Assembly (NCBI RefSeq): GCF_037392515.1
Contig: NC_090287.1
Span: 8,043,501 to 8,107,500 of the forward strand
DNA: 64,000 nt
Reading direction: 5' to 3'
Source of the DNA: Haliotis asinina
Taxonomy: Eukaryota > Mollusca > Gastropoda > Lepetellida > Haliotidae
The notes below the pieces were generated by a model. That model saw only the letters and a list, made by a program, of their open reading frames with translations, was not told the origin of the DNA and did no database searches. Positions 52,606 through 64,000 of the stretch are shown piece after piece. Made by a program: the position numbers and the translations under genes. Position 1 is the first letter of the stretch; each line of letters opens with the position of its first letter.

Positions 52606-53707
52606 CTCCTTATTTAATGTCGCCTTGATACTGATGTAAAACTACAAGAAATATTCACTATCTGGAGCCCTCTGAATGTGGACCCACTTGCACAAAACAA
52701 TCTCTGCATTAAGACTTTGAACACTATAACATACAATGTTACAATAGCTTAGTCGGTAAACATTTGGTCCCAATAATTTCAAACCTGACTATGAACCCCA
52801 CTGAATTCTCACTGCTTGCCACCAATGTTGTAACTCTCAGTCTTCAACATAGACTTAATATATTAATATTGTTAAATTTATAAATCGTTTCATACAATGG
52901 GGACCAGATACAGTGAGCCACCTGACCACCATTCATTCTCTTCTCGGTGTATGGAAAGTGTGATATACAAACATATAACAAACATCAAAACAATAACGAT
53001 ACATGTTACATAATTATACAAAATACAAGAATCAGGAGTTTAGTTTTCTTTGATCAAAAGGTTGCAAGTAATATTTAAAACACACATTTGTTTACAACGT
53101 ATTCACACTACCTATTCATAAGCTCATGGGCCTCTATGAGAACCATGTGGCCTGACATGCAGAGTTGCCTTCCTTAGTAGTGTCAGGATCTGATAATGAT
53201 TGGTTTGAATTCACCCTGATTATCATCTGGTATGTTACAACCACTGAGGTTTTCCCCAGTAAAACTGACATGCTGTAAAATTACAGACTTAACATTCAAA
53301 GTGTCATTAAAACCACAACTAAACAGAGGTCACCACATTAGAAAATATATACTTCGATCTGACACATATATATAACAGTTATTTCTAAATGTAAAGCCTA
53401 CATTTCATTAGATCTATATGTTCATTTTTACAAGGTAAACTTAAGAGCACTAATGTATCAGAATCTGCATATGCTGATTTGACAAAAAGCAATGACAAAA
53501 GGCCACACTGTTTAATCTTTACAAGTATATATCAAATATATAAATCCACTTTTAACAGTAGTCCAGCTTCTATCACAAAGCAACACCTTAATTAGTGTTG
53601 AAAGCCCAAACTGCCCAATTTTAGGGAAACCTAAAATTATGAATATGGAACTGACAGACTGAGGTAGAGAATTTGGGCATCCTGAGGCTCAAGCCCTCAG
53701 TCCTAAG

Positions 53708-53865
53708 AGTGAGTGATCGGACATGATGCCTCTAGCACTATTCCAGCAATGTCACAGCAGGGACACCAGAAATGGGCTTCACACATTGTATTCATGTGGG
53801 GAATCGAACACAGGTCTTCGGTGGGTCAAGTGAACATTGTTACCACTTAGTTACCCCCATCACCC
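53708..53865 (-). repeat. tRNA-derived SINE, antisense copy
   Basis: gagtgagtgatcgg, the reversed tail (ctattccagcaatgtcac), accagaaatgggcttcacac, and a reversed B box (ggggaatcgaaca). Confidence 0.85.
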
Positions 53866-54474
53866 CCCAAAATCCTAAGATCCTGGCATCCCCAAGAGAT
53901 GTAACTCTGCATAGCAACTTGCAGAATCATAGACAGTATATACAATGTATATGTACATCTACCAACTTATTAAACTAAGAATGAATTACACAGAAACATT
54001 AAACTTTCAAAAACCTGTCATCACTGCTTCCTACTTAGTCTGAATGGATTTCACTGATAATCTGCATTTTCTAGATGTAGAAATATATCATCTGCCATTT
54101 ACTTCCGTGCTTGGTCCAGACTTTACTCAATATATACAGAACAATGACATCTTGGCCAAGACACCTTGTATGCATTATCTCCCTCCATACAACCCTAGGT
54201 AGGATACCGACTGAAAGTGTTGAAAATGAACACTGAACATTAATTGATTAGAACAAGGAAAATGTTGATCTAATATTTCACTTCTAATAAAGTTGCTATA
54301 TACAATTTTATCACATGGCAATTTGTTGATAAAGCATTATCAAGAACATTTTCTAAGCAGATCATCTCAAAGTATTCATACAAACAATTAACTCAATCTG
54401 AATCAGTGGGTGTTCAAATGATATGATGATAGTTGATGAATATTGGTCAGTGAAAGATTCTGAAACTTCATTAA

Positions 54475-55060
54475 TACTTGTTAATGGATCACACGACTAA
54501 ATCTACATAGGACCTATTTTCATCTTCATTGAAATGAGCCTCAGAGGATCAAATGACTAATTTTGTGTGCTGACAATTAGATACGTGAATCTGGGAGTGT
54601 GGGTTCCTTTTTGTCAAATGAAGTTCATCAATTCTTGCTAATATTTCAGAGTACTAAAATTATATTAAATGTGATCATGATAATAGTTCAATCTCTTATA
54701 AGACCTATTTCATCCTTACTGAAATAAAACTAAGTAGGTTAGACAGCTAGCTTTGGGTGCTGATGATTATGTACCTACTCTGCCAGTGTGGGGTCCTTTA
54801 ACTCATTAATACTTGTTAATGGATAAAAGTACTAAAAATACGTTCAATATGAATATGGTAAGAGTTTAAGCTTGTATATGACCCATTTCCATCTTCACTG
54901 AAATGAGTCTGAATGGGTTAGATGACTAGCTTTGTGTCCTGACAATTAGGTAACTGACTCTGGGATTGTGAGTTCAAATCCCGGATGGGACTCACCCATC
55001 AAAAATTACTAGAATCTGTACTAGAAAGTGCAAGCCCAAACATAACATGTGTTAAGTGTC
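54475..55060 (+). repeat. Three diverged tandem SINE-like units
   Basis: Three successive blocks of about 180-190 bases share tacttgttaatgga, agacctatttcatc, actgaaat-a-tctga, gatgactagctttgtg, ctgacaattag, and ctgactctggga-tgtg. Only the last reaches a B box (gttcaaatccc) and the tail gggactcacccatcaa, which links the family to the inverted-repeat element at 31556-31957. Confidence 0.65.
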
Positions 55061-55883
55061 TATGAAAATGACAATTGTGGAACATTATCAAAAGTGATAA
55101 TAATTCTCAGGATACAACCTCTAACACTTGATTGCCCTTTTCCAGAAACTTGTTTCTGAATATACAGGTGTAGCTTGAATAAAATAAAAGTCTACAGACT
55201 TAAAAAGTTATATTGAAGCACAATCCATGGACTCGTGGAGAAAAGGCAATTAAGTTTTAGGGGGATGTATTCATAAGAATAATTTATCAAATGTATACAT
55301 ATTCAAGGCCTGGTGTACACAGGGTTTACCTTAAACATAAGTATGAATATACTTACACTCGTCTCTTACCTTGCACAATTACAGCAAATGATGTATTTTG
55401 TAGTAGGTATTGAAAATATAAAATCAACAGGTCAAATGCAAGAACATCACAATCCTTAACAATTTTCTTACAAAAAATATATAAACAAATGTAAGTAGGT
55501 GATAACGGTATGACCACTAGAGCAAAATTTCCTTGTTACAGATGATACATGCTCAGGGATTTACACAATAGGAAATCTTGAATCACAAACACATGCAAAA
55601 ATATAATGGAAAACAATTACAGTTGGTGTGTATGAATGCTTAGGGATAAGAGGATATTTCAGAATCTGGTACCACATAAAATTATTTCTGTACATAATCA
55701 TTTAAAAATATTTATATATTTTGATCACCTAACAACCTCTGAACATGGGCAATCAGTCGTCACTCATGATATTGTAGGGTATTCAATGTTACACTTTCTC
55801 TGGCGAACCCCAGTTTGTAAGCTGGAACCCAGCAGGGTTGCCTCAAGTTATCAGTTAAGAATCTCCTTCCACTAAACCAATTA

Positions 55884-56059
55884 CAGTGGAAGCTGTCAAA
55901 ACCGGCAACTTTCCTATCCGGCAAGTTGTCAACACTGGCATATAATCTCAGTTCCATCGGCGGCTTGCACATTTATCATCTGCTCCATAATCCGGCACCT
56001 TGTCCAAACTGGATTATTTCTTCAGTCTCAGTGAGTGCCGGTTTAGACAACTTCCACTG
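55884..56059. mobile_element. TA-flanked MITE, pogo/Tigger-like ends, copy 2
   Basis: 176 bp between TA dinucleotides. The ends cagtggaagctgtc and gacaacttccactg are inverted repeats with one mismatch. Internal aaccggcaac, ggcaagttgtcaacactggc and gtgccggtttagac match the reverse complement of copy 1. Confidence 0.85.
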
Positions 56060-57086
56060 TACATCACATAAATCAATTCCAATATGCAGATTTATACTAC
56101 TCAAAAACAGTTAAAGAACACATGACTCTTTCCCATTACTAAACTAGCTGCTGTCTAGTCTTGACAGGGACATGGGTCAATCAGCTTGCTGTTGTTGGGT
56201 CGAAATTAAAAATGTCATCTGGGTATATTTAAGATAATATAACTGGTTTTCAGAACGGCATGACAGAAACGCTAAAGTAATATGAAAAAATTGTGTTTTC
56301 TTTATTGTCTTTTGTGTGGTATAAATCAACATACGTGGACTGAACTTCTTGTGATCTTGTGTAGTTTTATATTATCATAATTAAAGGCAACTTACATATG
56401 ACGACTTCCTATATATCACAGTCTAGGTTGGTTTGTTCTGCTTGCTCCACATATAACTCTATGACAGACAGCAACAACCATTTGAAAACACCCCTCATAA
56501 ACTCAGGGCATTCATACAGGGCGGGCCTTTATACACTACTGGCCATCATACACCTGTGGCCTTCACCCAATACTTTACAATGGTAACAAACATGAAATGC
56601 CTTATTGCAAACCAGAACAAAAGATTAAATATAAAAATCAGAAAGGTACAACTTATTGAAGCCATATATCAAAACATTAGTACAAAATATATACAATACT
56701 TACATCTTACATGTTTATAAATATGAACACCGTTTAATAAGAAAAACAAAACAGATATGTATCTTACACATTCTAACTTGTTGGGTTTCTGTTGAGTCAG
56801 CCATGCACACCTGAGAAACAATTATCCTTTGGCAACCTTTCATGGATTAACAGGAAATGGCTGAAGTGTGTACATTTTCACATTTCATATAATCAAAACT
56901 TGGCCCCAGGGTCTGCTGTTGCGAGGTCAACACATTTGTTTACCAAAAATAATTGCTTTCTTTTTATCTTGATTTAACAACAGGGATCAAAATTCTCTCT
57001 AAAGTTTCAAAACTACATCGCTTGAAATTCTTGAAAAGCATATAGAATACATGACACATTTCATGGATAACAACTTCTTTTCATAC

Positions 57087-57155
57087 CTCTTGTTTCAGAG
57101 TTACGTTTTGCACCTTTTTCTAGTTCTTCAACAAATGAAGGAGCAGGACTTGGTG
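57087..57155 (-). other. Candidate 69-base coding exon, gene unknown
   Basis: On the minus strand an acceptor (caattttag) and donor (agaggtatga) enclose a phase-1/phase-1 exon reading PSPAPSFVEELEKGAKRNSE. It does not join GPR137 in frame, because the donor at 62972 is phase 2 and leads to a stop, nor the lysine-rich gene, which has a stop before its ATG. The plus strand is also open with GT-AG sites (ctcttgtttcag / aaaattgtaaag), so even the strand is uncertain. Confidence 0.35.
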
Positions 57156-58269
57156 CTAAAATTGTAAAGAATGAAAAGTTGTTATGTAATCAAGAGCAAC
57201 TCTTGTTTGTTGAAGGAAAGAAAATACAACATTTCTTTAGGCTTCCTGACTCAATTATCTGAAGTTTTTAAATTTGCCATAAAATTTGGAGTCATTGTAA
57301 TTACACATAAAAACAGCCAAGCAATTTTTTTTTTAAATTTTAAGTCAGCTGGGGACTTCTTCCCACTCTGTAACAGTGGCCCCTTGCTAAAACAACAATG
57401 TCTGATGAATGTATAAGCACCCACTGTACTGCTCAAATGTGTGTATCTGAGTCACAAGTCCTTGGACATGTCACATGATTTTGAATTTTTAATAGTCAGT
57501 GCTAAAATATGCATAAGCCTTATAAAAAGAAACAGTAAAATAGATATGACATAAGTGCCTCTCACTAAATCCAAATAGGCCATCATGTCTATTGTTTTCA
57601 TCTATGTGCATCTATATATATGCTATACTAAATAAGTCCCAAATACATTATTCCAGTAAAGGATTCATTATGTTATAGATTTAACATCACTTCCATGATA
57701 CAATATTGTTCACTGTAAACAAATAGATTGTGTTTACAAAATGCCTCCATTAGACATGTTTCTATGAAACTATTACAAAATATAAAATAGACCATGTTAT
57801 ATAACAAATAATACACATGATATTGAGTACCCTTTTACTTCATTTTTTAAGGAACAATGTTTCGAATATCTTGCTTACTGTTTTCTGAATAAATGTAGCC
57901 ATTGCGACAAAAATCAAATTTACAATAAAAGTCATAGAAATTCCCTAATAAGTGGACCTGACCTAAAATATGGGATCTCAATTTCAACCTTCCTAGCCAT
58001 CACAGGCACAAATATGTCAAATACAGTAACAAATGAGTACACAGCTTTGACAAGATTATATTGTACATGCTAATTGTTTGTTCTATGCTCAATATTCACA
58101 AAATGAAACAAGTCTCAGGAATAATGGCTTTGTACATTCATGGAATTGTCACAGTGTATCGTTAATGCTGCTAGTACATGTTGTTCATCTACAACATAAC
58201 ATCTACTCTCATGGTGGAGGATAACAGCTAAGACAAACAAACAAAATGATTCTTTTATTTAATGGGAAT

Positions 58270-58356
58270 CAGTACAGTTGTTTTATGTCGCTTCTAGCAA
58301 TATTCCAACAATGTAACGCAGGGGACACCAGAAATGGGTTTTCTTTGTTAAGATCG
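58270..58356 (-). repeat. tRNA-derived SINE, partial antisense copy
   Basis: ttatgtcgcttctagcaata, ttccaacaatgtaacgcagg and acaccagaaatggg match the reversed tail and body. The tRNA-like head is lost. Confidence 0.7.
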
Positions 58357-60001
58357 AATACTTGCACAACATGTATAGTTGTTGACAAATAGTGACATAA
58401 AAATATCCATGGAATGATCAAATTAGTGTCTTTATCTGTTAAAACGACATCGTCAACAAAATATGAGTATTTGTACAGAAACAAAGATCTCATTTACATA
58501 AACAATGAATAATGCAAAGTTCAAGGTCACATCAAGTACATGTCAAACAAACACAAAAATAGTTCAGGATATGACCCCATTAAGAGTCTGCTTCCTCTAT
58601 GTACAGCACTGCCACTTTGTTCTAAATAAACAGTTAATAATATGACTTTCATTTTACACTTTACTCACAATCGCACTAACAAAATTAAATTTGAATAATA
58701 TTGTATAAAAATTGTGTGCTGAGGTACACAATTACACACCTATCTTTTTAAAGCATGGTTACAGTAAATCACTTAGGAATGTTATAATTGATTCATTTGG
58801 TGGTATATTTTAACTATTGGCAAATATCCTTATCACAAAATGCAATTTATAAGACCTGCATTTGTCATTCTTCTCACAGGTTCTGTAATACGGCTTTGAT
58901 GTAACATTCTCCACTTGGCTTGAATAATATGTGATGTTGAGGCAGAAACATCCTGTTTCCTCAAATACAATGAAACTGTCTGACATAACTGTAACCCACA
59001 GAAACTGTCTTGCTCACAAGGAAATTATTTTTCGATATCAACTTTCAGAACAGTTAAAGTGTAATGAAGGTACTGCATGAACAACAAACATGAATAAATA
59101 CTGATGAAAATAGTCATGTCACATTATACAATGGATATTTCTTCTGCATAATCTGCACTGACAATAAATATGACTGTATACACAATTTCATAGTGTCGAA
59201 GATATTGTTATACATAAACATGTATAGTTGGATATAAAACTATTATGTCATTTGTAATGGTATTATATGATAATATTATCATACCAGCAATTAAACCTCG
59301 CAACTTTTACAGGAAAACCATGTGTATTTACTAGCACGCTTCCATGTGTTTCACCAAATGAAGAGACATATATGTACCTTGTGTGTTCACATTAATGCAG
59401 AACCCTGATTTAGCCAAATTAGTACTTTGGCCAAAAACTGATGCTAAATATGGTATTTGTCCAAAATTAGTATAAGCTTTTACAAAGTATTTTAATATTA
59501 AATAAAATTTAACAACAAATTTACCTAAGACCCTTCTATTAATATTATACTCACCTAAAACAGTAGTAACTATCCATATATAGCATGATACTGAATGAAA
59601 TGTGGTTGAAATTTATTGTGTATGGTCCAAATACAATTTGATAATTTAATTTAATTTACTTTGTCTAAAGTTTGTACAGTTTTGTGTAGCTTATTTGTGT
59701 TGAACATGATAAAATCATTTGGGTTGGCATCTCTGCTAATGCTATTTCACTGTATATCCTACAGTGAGGCTTTAACATTTCAGGGACTGCCCAATCACAG
59801 CTTCTGTCTATATCTCCTAGCAAGAATTTAACACTGCAGGGTTCCTATCACAATTTCATCTCTCAGTAAAATATATATTTTCCTTGTTTCAACAGCTATC
59901 AGATGATTCTTCACAAACTATGACTATGACTTATCAAGGACAGTTTTACAATGAATATATAGAAGTGTGCCTCCCTAAAGTATCCTTGTGAAAGAGTCAT
60001 G

Positions 60002-60035
60002 CCATGCCATGTCATGTCATGTCATGTCATGTCAC
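60002..60035 (+). repeat. (CATGT)n pentanucleotide repeat
   Basis: About six units of catgt or catgc just downstream of the GPR137-like coding region, inside its likely 3' UTR or flank. Confidence 0.85.
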
Positions 60036-60056
60036 ATCTATGGTGATGATACAACC

Positions 60057-60062
60057 TTTATT
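60057..60062 (-). promoter_or_regulatory. Candidate polyadenylation signal of the GPR137-like gene
   Basis: AATAAA on the minus strand, about 580 bases after the stop codon at 60638. Alternatives occur further downstream. Confidence 0.4.
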
Positions 60063-60637
60063 AATCATATCACAAGAAGTATGATGTTACCGTATTTACC
60101 CTATTAGGTTCTCTTAGTAAACACTTTATCCACACTATAGACAAATGCTTAAATGATCTCATAAACTTAGACAAACAAATGTACTTATCAGTCCATATTT
60201 TTGTGCATATAACATATTATTCAAGGAAACAAGAAGAAAGTGTAATTAACTGACTAGTAACAGTTAAAGCAAAATTTTAGTTGGAAAACAAATCGGATTT
60301 GTTGTAAATGACTTTAAGAAGAGACCCTTGTGAGGTTTATAAGTACCCAGGGCACTTATTACACTGAATATGGTAAGTCGATGAAAATGTGTATCAAAAT
60401 ATGGTTATATACATAAACTTCTCTTCGTCCAGGGTGAGCAATGTCAGTAAAAATCACATTTCTGTATCCATGGGAACTGTCACCCACTGACACTGATAAC
60501 CTTGACCTTGGGTCTACAGTACTTGCAAAGCACATTCTCAAATAAGTCTTTCATTCCTTCTTCCCATTTTGACAAAGTGTACATTCTTCATCACAGCACC
60601 AGCAAATCACATGACATGAATCACTATCTCAATACCG

Positions 60638-63600
60638 TCAGCCATTATGTCCCTGATACAACTGGGGCCCGTTGTACATGATTGGTGAAGGTGACGTCCC
60701 CAGGCGACTAGAGGCCATACTTCTACTCATTATGGATCCATACGCTGTCCTGGGGGTGCCTCTGGGTGTGCCACCCCTCGGTGTGAGCCTCCCATTCGGG
60801 GTGAGAATGGGAGTACCGCGTGAGATGCCGCCATTGTCAATACTGTTGATAGAGTTGTGAACACTGTAACTGAAACAGAACAGGCTTTTACTACAATGAA
60901 CAATCTTTTGATTCATTAATGTCATCATACCCTCATCAGTGTGGCACAACATGGTCTTATATCACCATACTCTCAGTCATGTGACAACTGACCCAATGCC
61001 ATGTCCCCATGCCATCAATCATGTCAAACCTGATGCAGAGTGCAAGTGACAGTGAATACAATTCTGAAGTTCCTTTAGCTTCAATATTTAATGAACACTG
61101 GCTGTTGCACTTAATACAATGTTGGAAGCATAAAACAGTTCCCCTGTGGAGTTTCCAATTGTTACAAACCTCCAACGACATCACCCTATTGTCTCACCTG
61201 GTTCTAATTTTACTTTGGCTTGCTATTACGGAACATGATCGAAAAATATCACATTATTGAAAATTACAGTGCTGAAATCTGGTTTCAAATCTGCAACTCT
61301 TAGCTTATTGAGTGAGTGAGTGAGTGAGTTTAGTTTTACGCCGCACTCAGCAATATTCCAACCATACGGCGGCGGTCTGTAAATAATCAAGTCTGGACCA
61401 GACAATCCAGTGATCAACAACACAAGCATCGGTCTGCGCAATTGGGAACCGATGACATGTGTCAACCAAGTCAGCGAGCCTGACCACCCGATCCCGTTAG
61501 TCGCCTCTTATGACAAGCATAGTCGACTTTTATGGCAAGCATGGGTTGCTGAAGGCCTATTCTACCCTAGGACCTTCACGGGTCAACTCTTAGCTTATTA
61601 GCTTGGCAGCTTTATCCACTTGGTTATGAAGGATCACTGTGATTAAAGGGAATGTCAGTATGACCATGTGTTCCTCACAGGATGGGTAGTGAGGGCAGCA
61701 CACGAGGAGGACATGAATAGCAGTCTATGGTCTATGTGCATTGGACCAGCCAATGTCCTGACTGACAAATGCATTTCAACAGTGAATACCACATATTAAA
61801 ATGTTATCCAAAGTATATATGTGGTCGGTTCATAAGTTGGATCAAAACCTCCTCTTTGGTTTTGTTTAGGAAAGTAAGCCCTTGGCCTCAGGAAATTTCC
61901 GTCTGCCACAGGTTTAACCAGTTTCAGATGTGTTGCCCACATCCTATGTTCCAGCGTACCCCTATCCTGCCATGCCACTTTCATCCATCCAATCCAGTAC
62001 TCCAGTGTGCGCCTATGTCACCCAGTCTCAGGGTTGTGGAAATCTTGCCAGCGGGTAACACAACACATGCGTCATCCAGGACATGTTTGAGGGCTGTTAG
62101 TTTTTATCAAAGGGAAATTATCAAATTTCCTCCTAACAAATCCAGAGAGACTGAAACTCACACCACACCATGACTCAAGTCAGTCAGTGTAACTCTTTAT
62201 GTTTAAAATCATTAAAAGGCTAGAAAAATAAGTTTGAGCATGTGTACTTCATTTCTGATTCCAGCTGTTACAATTTCAACAAAATCAGATCATTTACCTA
62301 CGCACAGAAACACATGACAATTACTCAGCTGTGGGGGAACATGTGAGCCATTGAGAGTGAACTGGCTACTGTCTTCTTCACACAAGTCCATGCAGGATTT
62401 GGAGCAGCATATCTTACTAAATGTAACTTATGCAATTCTATTTATGTAGGTTTGGGTTATTATAAACATTTCATCTACCATACTGTTTCTAAATGTGATG
62501 TGATTCTGCCTGCAATGGGTTTACTATGAAGGAAACTCTCTTATCTTAACAATTACTTTCATATCTCGAAATGATTAATGAAAGTTTGACACAGTATCCA
62601 ACCTGCCAACCTTGTCATATACTGACCAGCAAAAGAAACTCATTTCCAGAAATTAAAACAATTTATTTCCTTGATCAAATCCAAACTCATGCTGAAAAAA
62701 TATAATTTTCATGAATTCTGACATGTGTTTTCACTGCTGGTCAGTCTATTTTCATGGTTAACCATACAGAAAAGAAAAGCGAGTGAGTGAGTTTAACATT
62801 ATGCCATTTTTAGCAATATTCCAGTAAAATCATGGTGGGGACAGCTAAAATGGGCTTCACAAATTGTACCCATGTGGGGAATCAAACCCTGGTTTTCAGC
62901 TTTAACCACTAGGCTACCCCACTGCCCCTCAGAAAAGAAAAGTATTTGTTGTGTAAAGACGAAAAACTTACTTGACCGAATGTGGATCATCCCGTGTGAG
63001 ATCGTCGTCACTGTCATAGCGACGAGGGTTATCAAAGAAAAACACTTTTGAACTATGGCTGTGGTTGGAGAGATCATTCAGTGCCTGAAAATGTCAAACA
63101 TATCAAGGAGAGTTTCAACAAAAAAGCTCTGCATTCCTAAAATGCACAGCCCCGAGAATCTTGCATGTGCATGCACTGAAGTTCCCCATGGAAAGAATTG
63201 AAATTCCCTTGTCATTTCCTTGCATTTTAGAGCTATCAAAAGTTAAATTAGCTGAGACAAACTTTATTTTATTTGTTGTCTCCTTCGCCAAAATACATTT
63301 TTGGGTTACTCTGAAACACAGAATGCTTTGCATACAGGTAGAAAATATCATACATGAAATATAAATAAAGTTGCGTGAAACATCCATATTCTTTACATCA
63401 AGTTCTTAGGATGTTAATTGTTACAGTGAAACTTCTGTAATTTTAGAAAGTAGGTACACTTGATCTCAACAGATAAGGCACTGAAATGGCCAATGAATGT
63501 TCCCTCTGTTCATATATTATGCACTTGTCAAGTTGTGAAAGCAAACGTTTCTGTTTCTTTGTTATTTAAACTGAGAGCTCATGAAAACTGTAATGCAATA

Positions 63601-63931
63601 ATGTAGCCTGTAGATACATCAAACCAGTGATAGACATTATGAGAAAAACCCCATGACATGCCAAATCCATTTCCTCATTTAATACGACAATCACGATAAG
63701 ATGCTTAGATCCTATTCCAACACAGTTTCCTCTAGATAATACGACAGGACACAAAACATATACATCATATCAAGCAAAGGAAATAACATGTAATCTACCT
63801 ACCACGGCATTGACAGCTCTTTTGACCCGAAAAAACAACACAACAACAAATGTTGGTAGGACCTCCCAGACGAACAACACGATTCCGAAAGAAAGGTACT
63901 CGTATCCCCCAGACAGATCATTCATGTCAGC
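60638..63931 (-). CDS. GPR137B: GPR137/GPR137B-like lysosomal integral membrane protein, C-terminal exons (5' end beyond window)
   Basis: Members are seven-helix lysosomal membrane proteins; vertebrate GPR137B recruits and regulates Rag GTPases and so mTORC1. Three exons are visible: 63931-63803 (43 codons), 63084-62972 and 60869-60638, with GT-AG sites and matching phases. The first encodes the last membrane helix, [20 protein letters not shown] then [10 protein letters not shown]. The second carries the family signature [20 protein letters not shown], almost identical to the [11 protein letters not shown] stretch I recall in vertebrate GPR137B. The third is a cytoplasmic tail with Thr-Pro/Arg-Gly repeats ([18 protein letters not shown]) ending YQGHNG and TGA. 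The paralogue (GPR137, B or C) cannot be settled from this part; the symbol is the nearest match. Confidence 0.88.
61294..61599 (-). repeat. GAGT-tailed retroposon, complete copy with target-site duplication
   Basis: The element proper is 61310-61583. Read on the minus strand it starts acccgtgaaggtcctagggt, has a body of about 200 bases, then the tail ggaatattgctgagtgcggc, and ends in (ACTC)n. It is flanked by a perfect 16-base duplication caactcttagcttatt (61294-61309 and 61584-61599). Such a duplication with a simple-repeat tail indicates LINE-driven insertion of a short non-autonomous retroposon. Clear Pol III boxes were not found, so whether it is a SINE in the strict sense is open. Confidence 0.92.
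62780..62927 (-). repeat. tRNA-derived SINE, antisense copy
   Basis: gagtgagtgagtttaac, reversed tail (tagcaatattccagtaaaat), body (aatgggcttcacaaattgta), reversed B box (ggggaatcaaaccc) and A box (taaccactaggctacccc). It lies in the GPR137-like intron. Confidence 0.9.
63085..63802 (-). other. Intron of the GPR137-like gene, nothing recognised
   Basis: About 720 bases between two supported exons with no repeat family or further exon recognised. Confidence 0.7.
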
Positions 63932-64000
63932 CTGCCAAAAAAAATCACAGCAAATACAAAGTAGCAATACATGCACACTTTTCAAATCCAAATGAAACAC

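Larger units (their letters stand above)
51669..57086. other. AT-rich intergenic stretch, no gene recognised
   Basis: Between the minisatellite and the candidate exon at 57087. It contains a retroposon fragment (52456-52605), an antisense SINE (53708-53865), three diverged tandem SINE-like units (54475-55060) and a MITE (55884-56059). No conserved coding exon was found. Confidence 0.5.
57156..60056. other. AT-rich stretch downstream of the GPR137-like gene
   Basis: No coding exon was recognised. It contains a partial antisense SINE (58270-58356). It may hold an extended 3' UTR of the minus-strand GPR137-like gene. Confidence 0.45.
60870..62971 (-). other. Intron of the GPR137-like gene
   Basis: About 2.1 kb with two retroposons (61310-61583 and 62780-62927) and no other exon recognised. 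Confidence 0.7.

Noticed and set aside
61769-62173. A 134-codon plus-strand frame with many Cys and Pro
   Set aside because: It is antisense within a supported intron of the GPR137-like gene, without splice or domain evidence; probably chance.

Overview
The window looks like nuclear DNA of a marine gastropod mollusc, most likely an abalone (Haliotis). The reasons are spliced animal genes with long AT-rich introns, and many copies of retroposons ending in (ACTC)n/(GAGT)n that I remember from abalone sequence. The species call is inference from pattern memory and was not searched.

Three host genes can be supported. (1) A sirtuin-2 (SIRT2) gene on the + strand, 8143-26164, in about 15 coding exons, with a complete NAD-binding and zinc-binding deacetylase core. 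(2) A small lysine/serine-rich gene of unknown name on the - strand, 46819 down to 34539, in seven short coding exons that join in phase into a 141-residue protein. (3) The 3' part of a GPR137/GPR137B-type lysosomal membrane protein on the - strand, 63931 down to 60638, whose 5' exons lie beyond the right edge. SIRT2 and the lysine-rich gene are convergent. I see no functional link between the three genes.

Much of the rest is mobile DNA. 1-1105: fossil Ty3/gypsy gag-protease segment. 5040-6480: fossil BEL/Pao-like pol segment. 9265-11455: decayed LINE in SIRT2 intron 1. 12520-13120: tandem array with a period of about 170 bp in intron 2. 21198-22448: broken mariner, antisense, in a SIRT2 intron. 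31556-31957: head-to-head inverted repeat. 35197-40017: an apparently full-length LINE in the last intron of the lysine-rich gene, in the same orientation, with both reading frames open, a short target-site duplication and a (CTT)n tail. 40300-40930: minisatellite split by an inverted-repeat element. 42617-44454: hairpin-like repeat and a recent duplication carrying a perfect 24-bp palindrome. 48100-48520: LINE 3' remnant. 49695-50023: tRNA-derived SINE with an 11-bp target duplication. 50231-50408 and 55884-56059: two TA-flanked short elements of one family. 50560-51668: 12-bp minisatellite. 61310-61583: retroposon with a perfect 16-bp target duplication.

The observation most worth checking is the LINE. 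Its two reading frames lie in the same frame, separated by a single amber codon, and ORF2 has no ATG ahead of its endonuclease catalytic residues. This suggests read-through or non-AUG initiation, unless the stop is a private mutation of this copy. Also notable are the swapped cysteine spacing in the SIRT2 zinc site, the uncharacterised lysine-rich gene, and a 3' tail apparently shared by three short retroposon families and a LINE.
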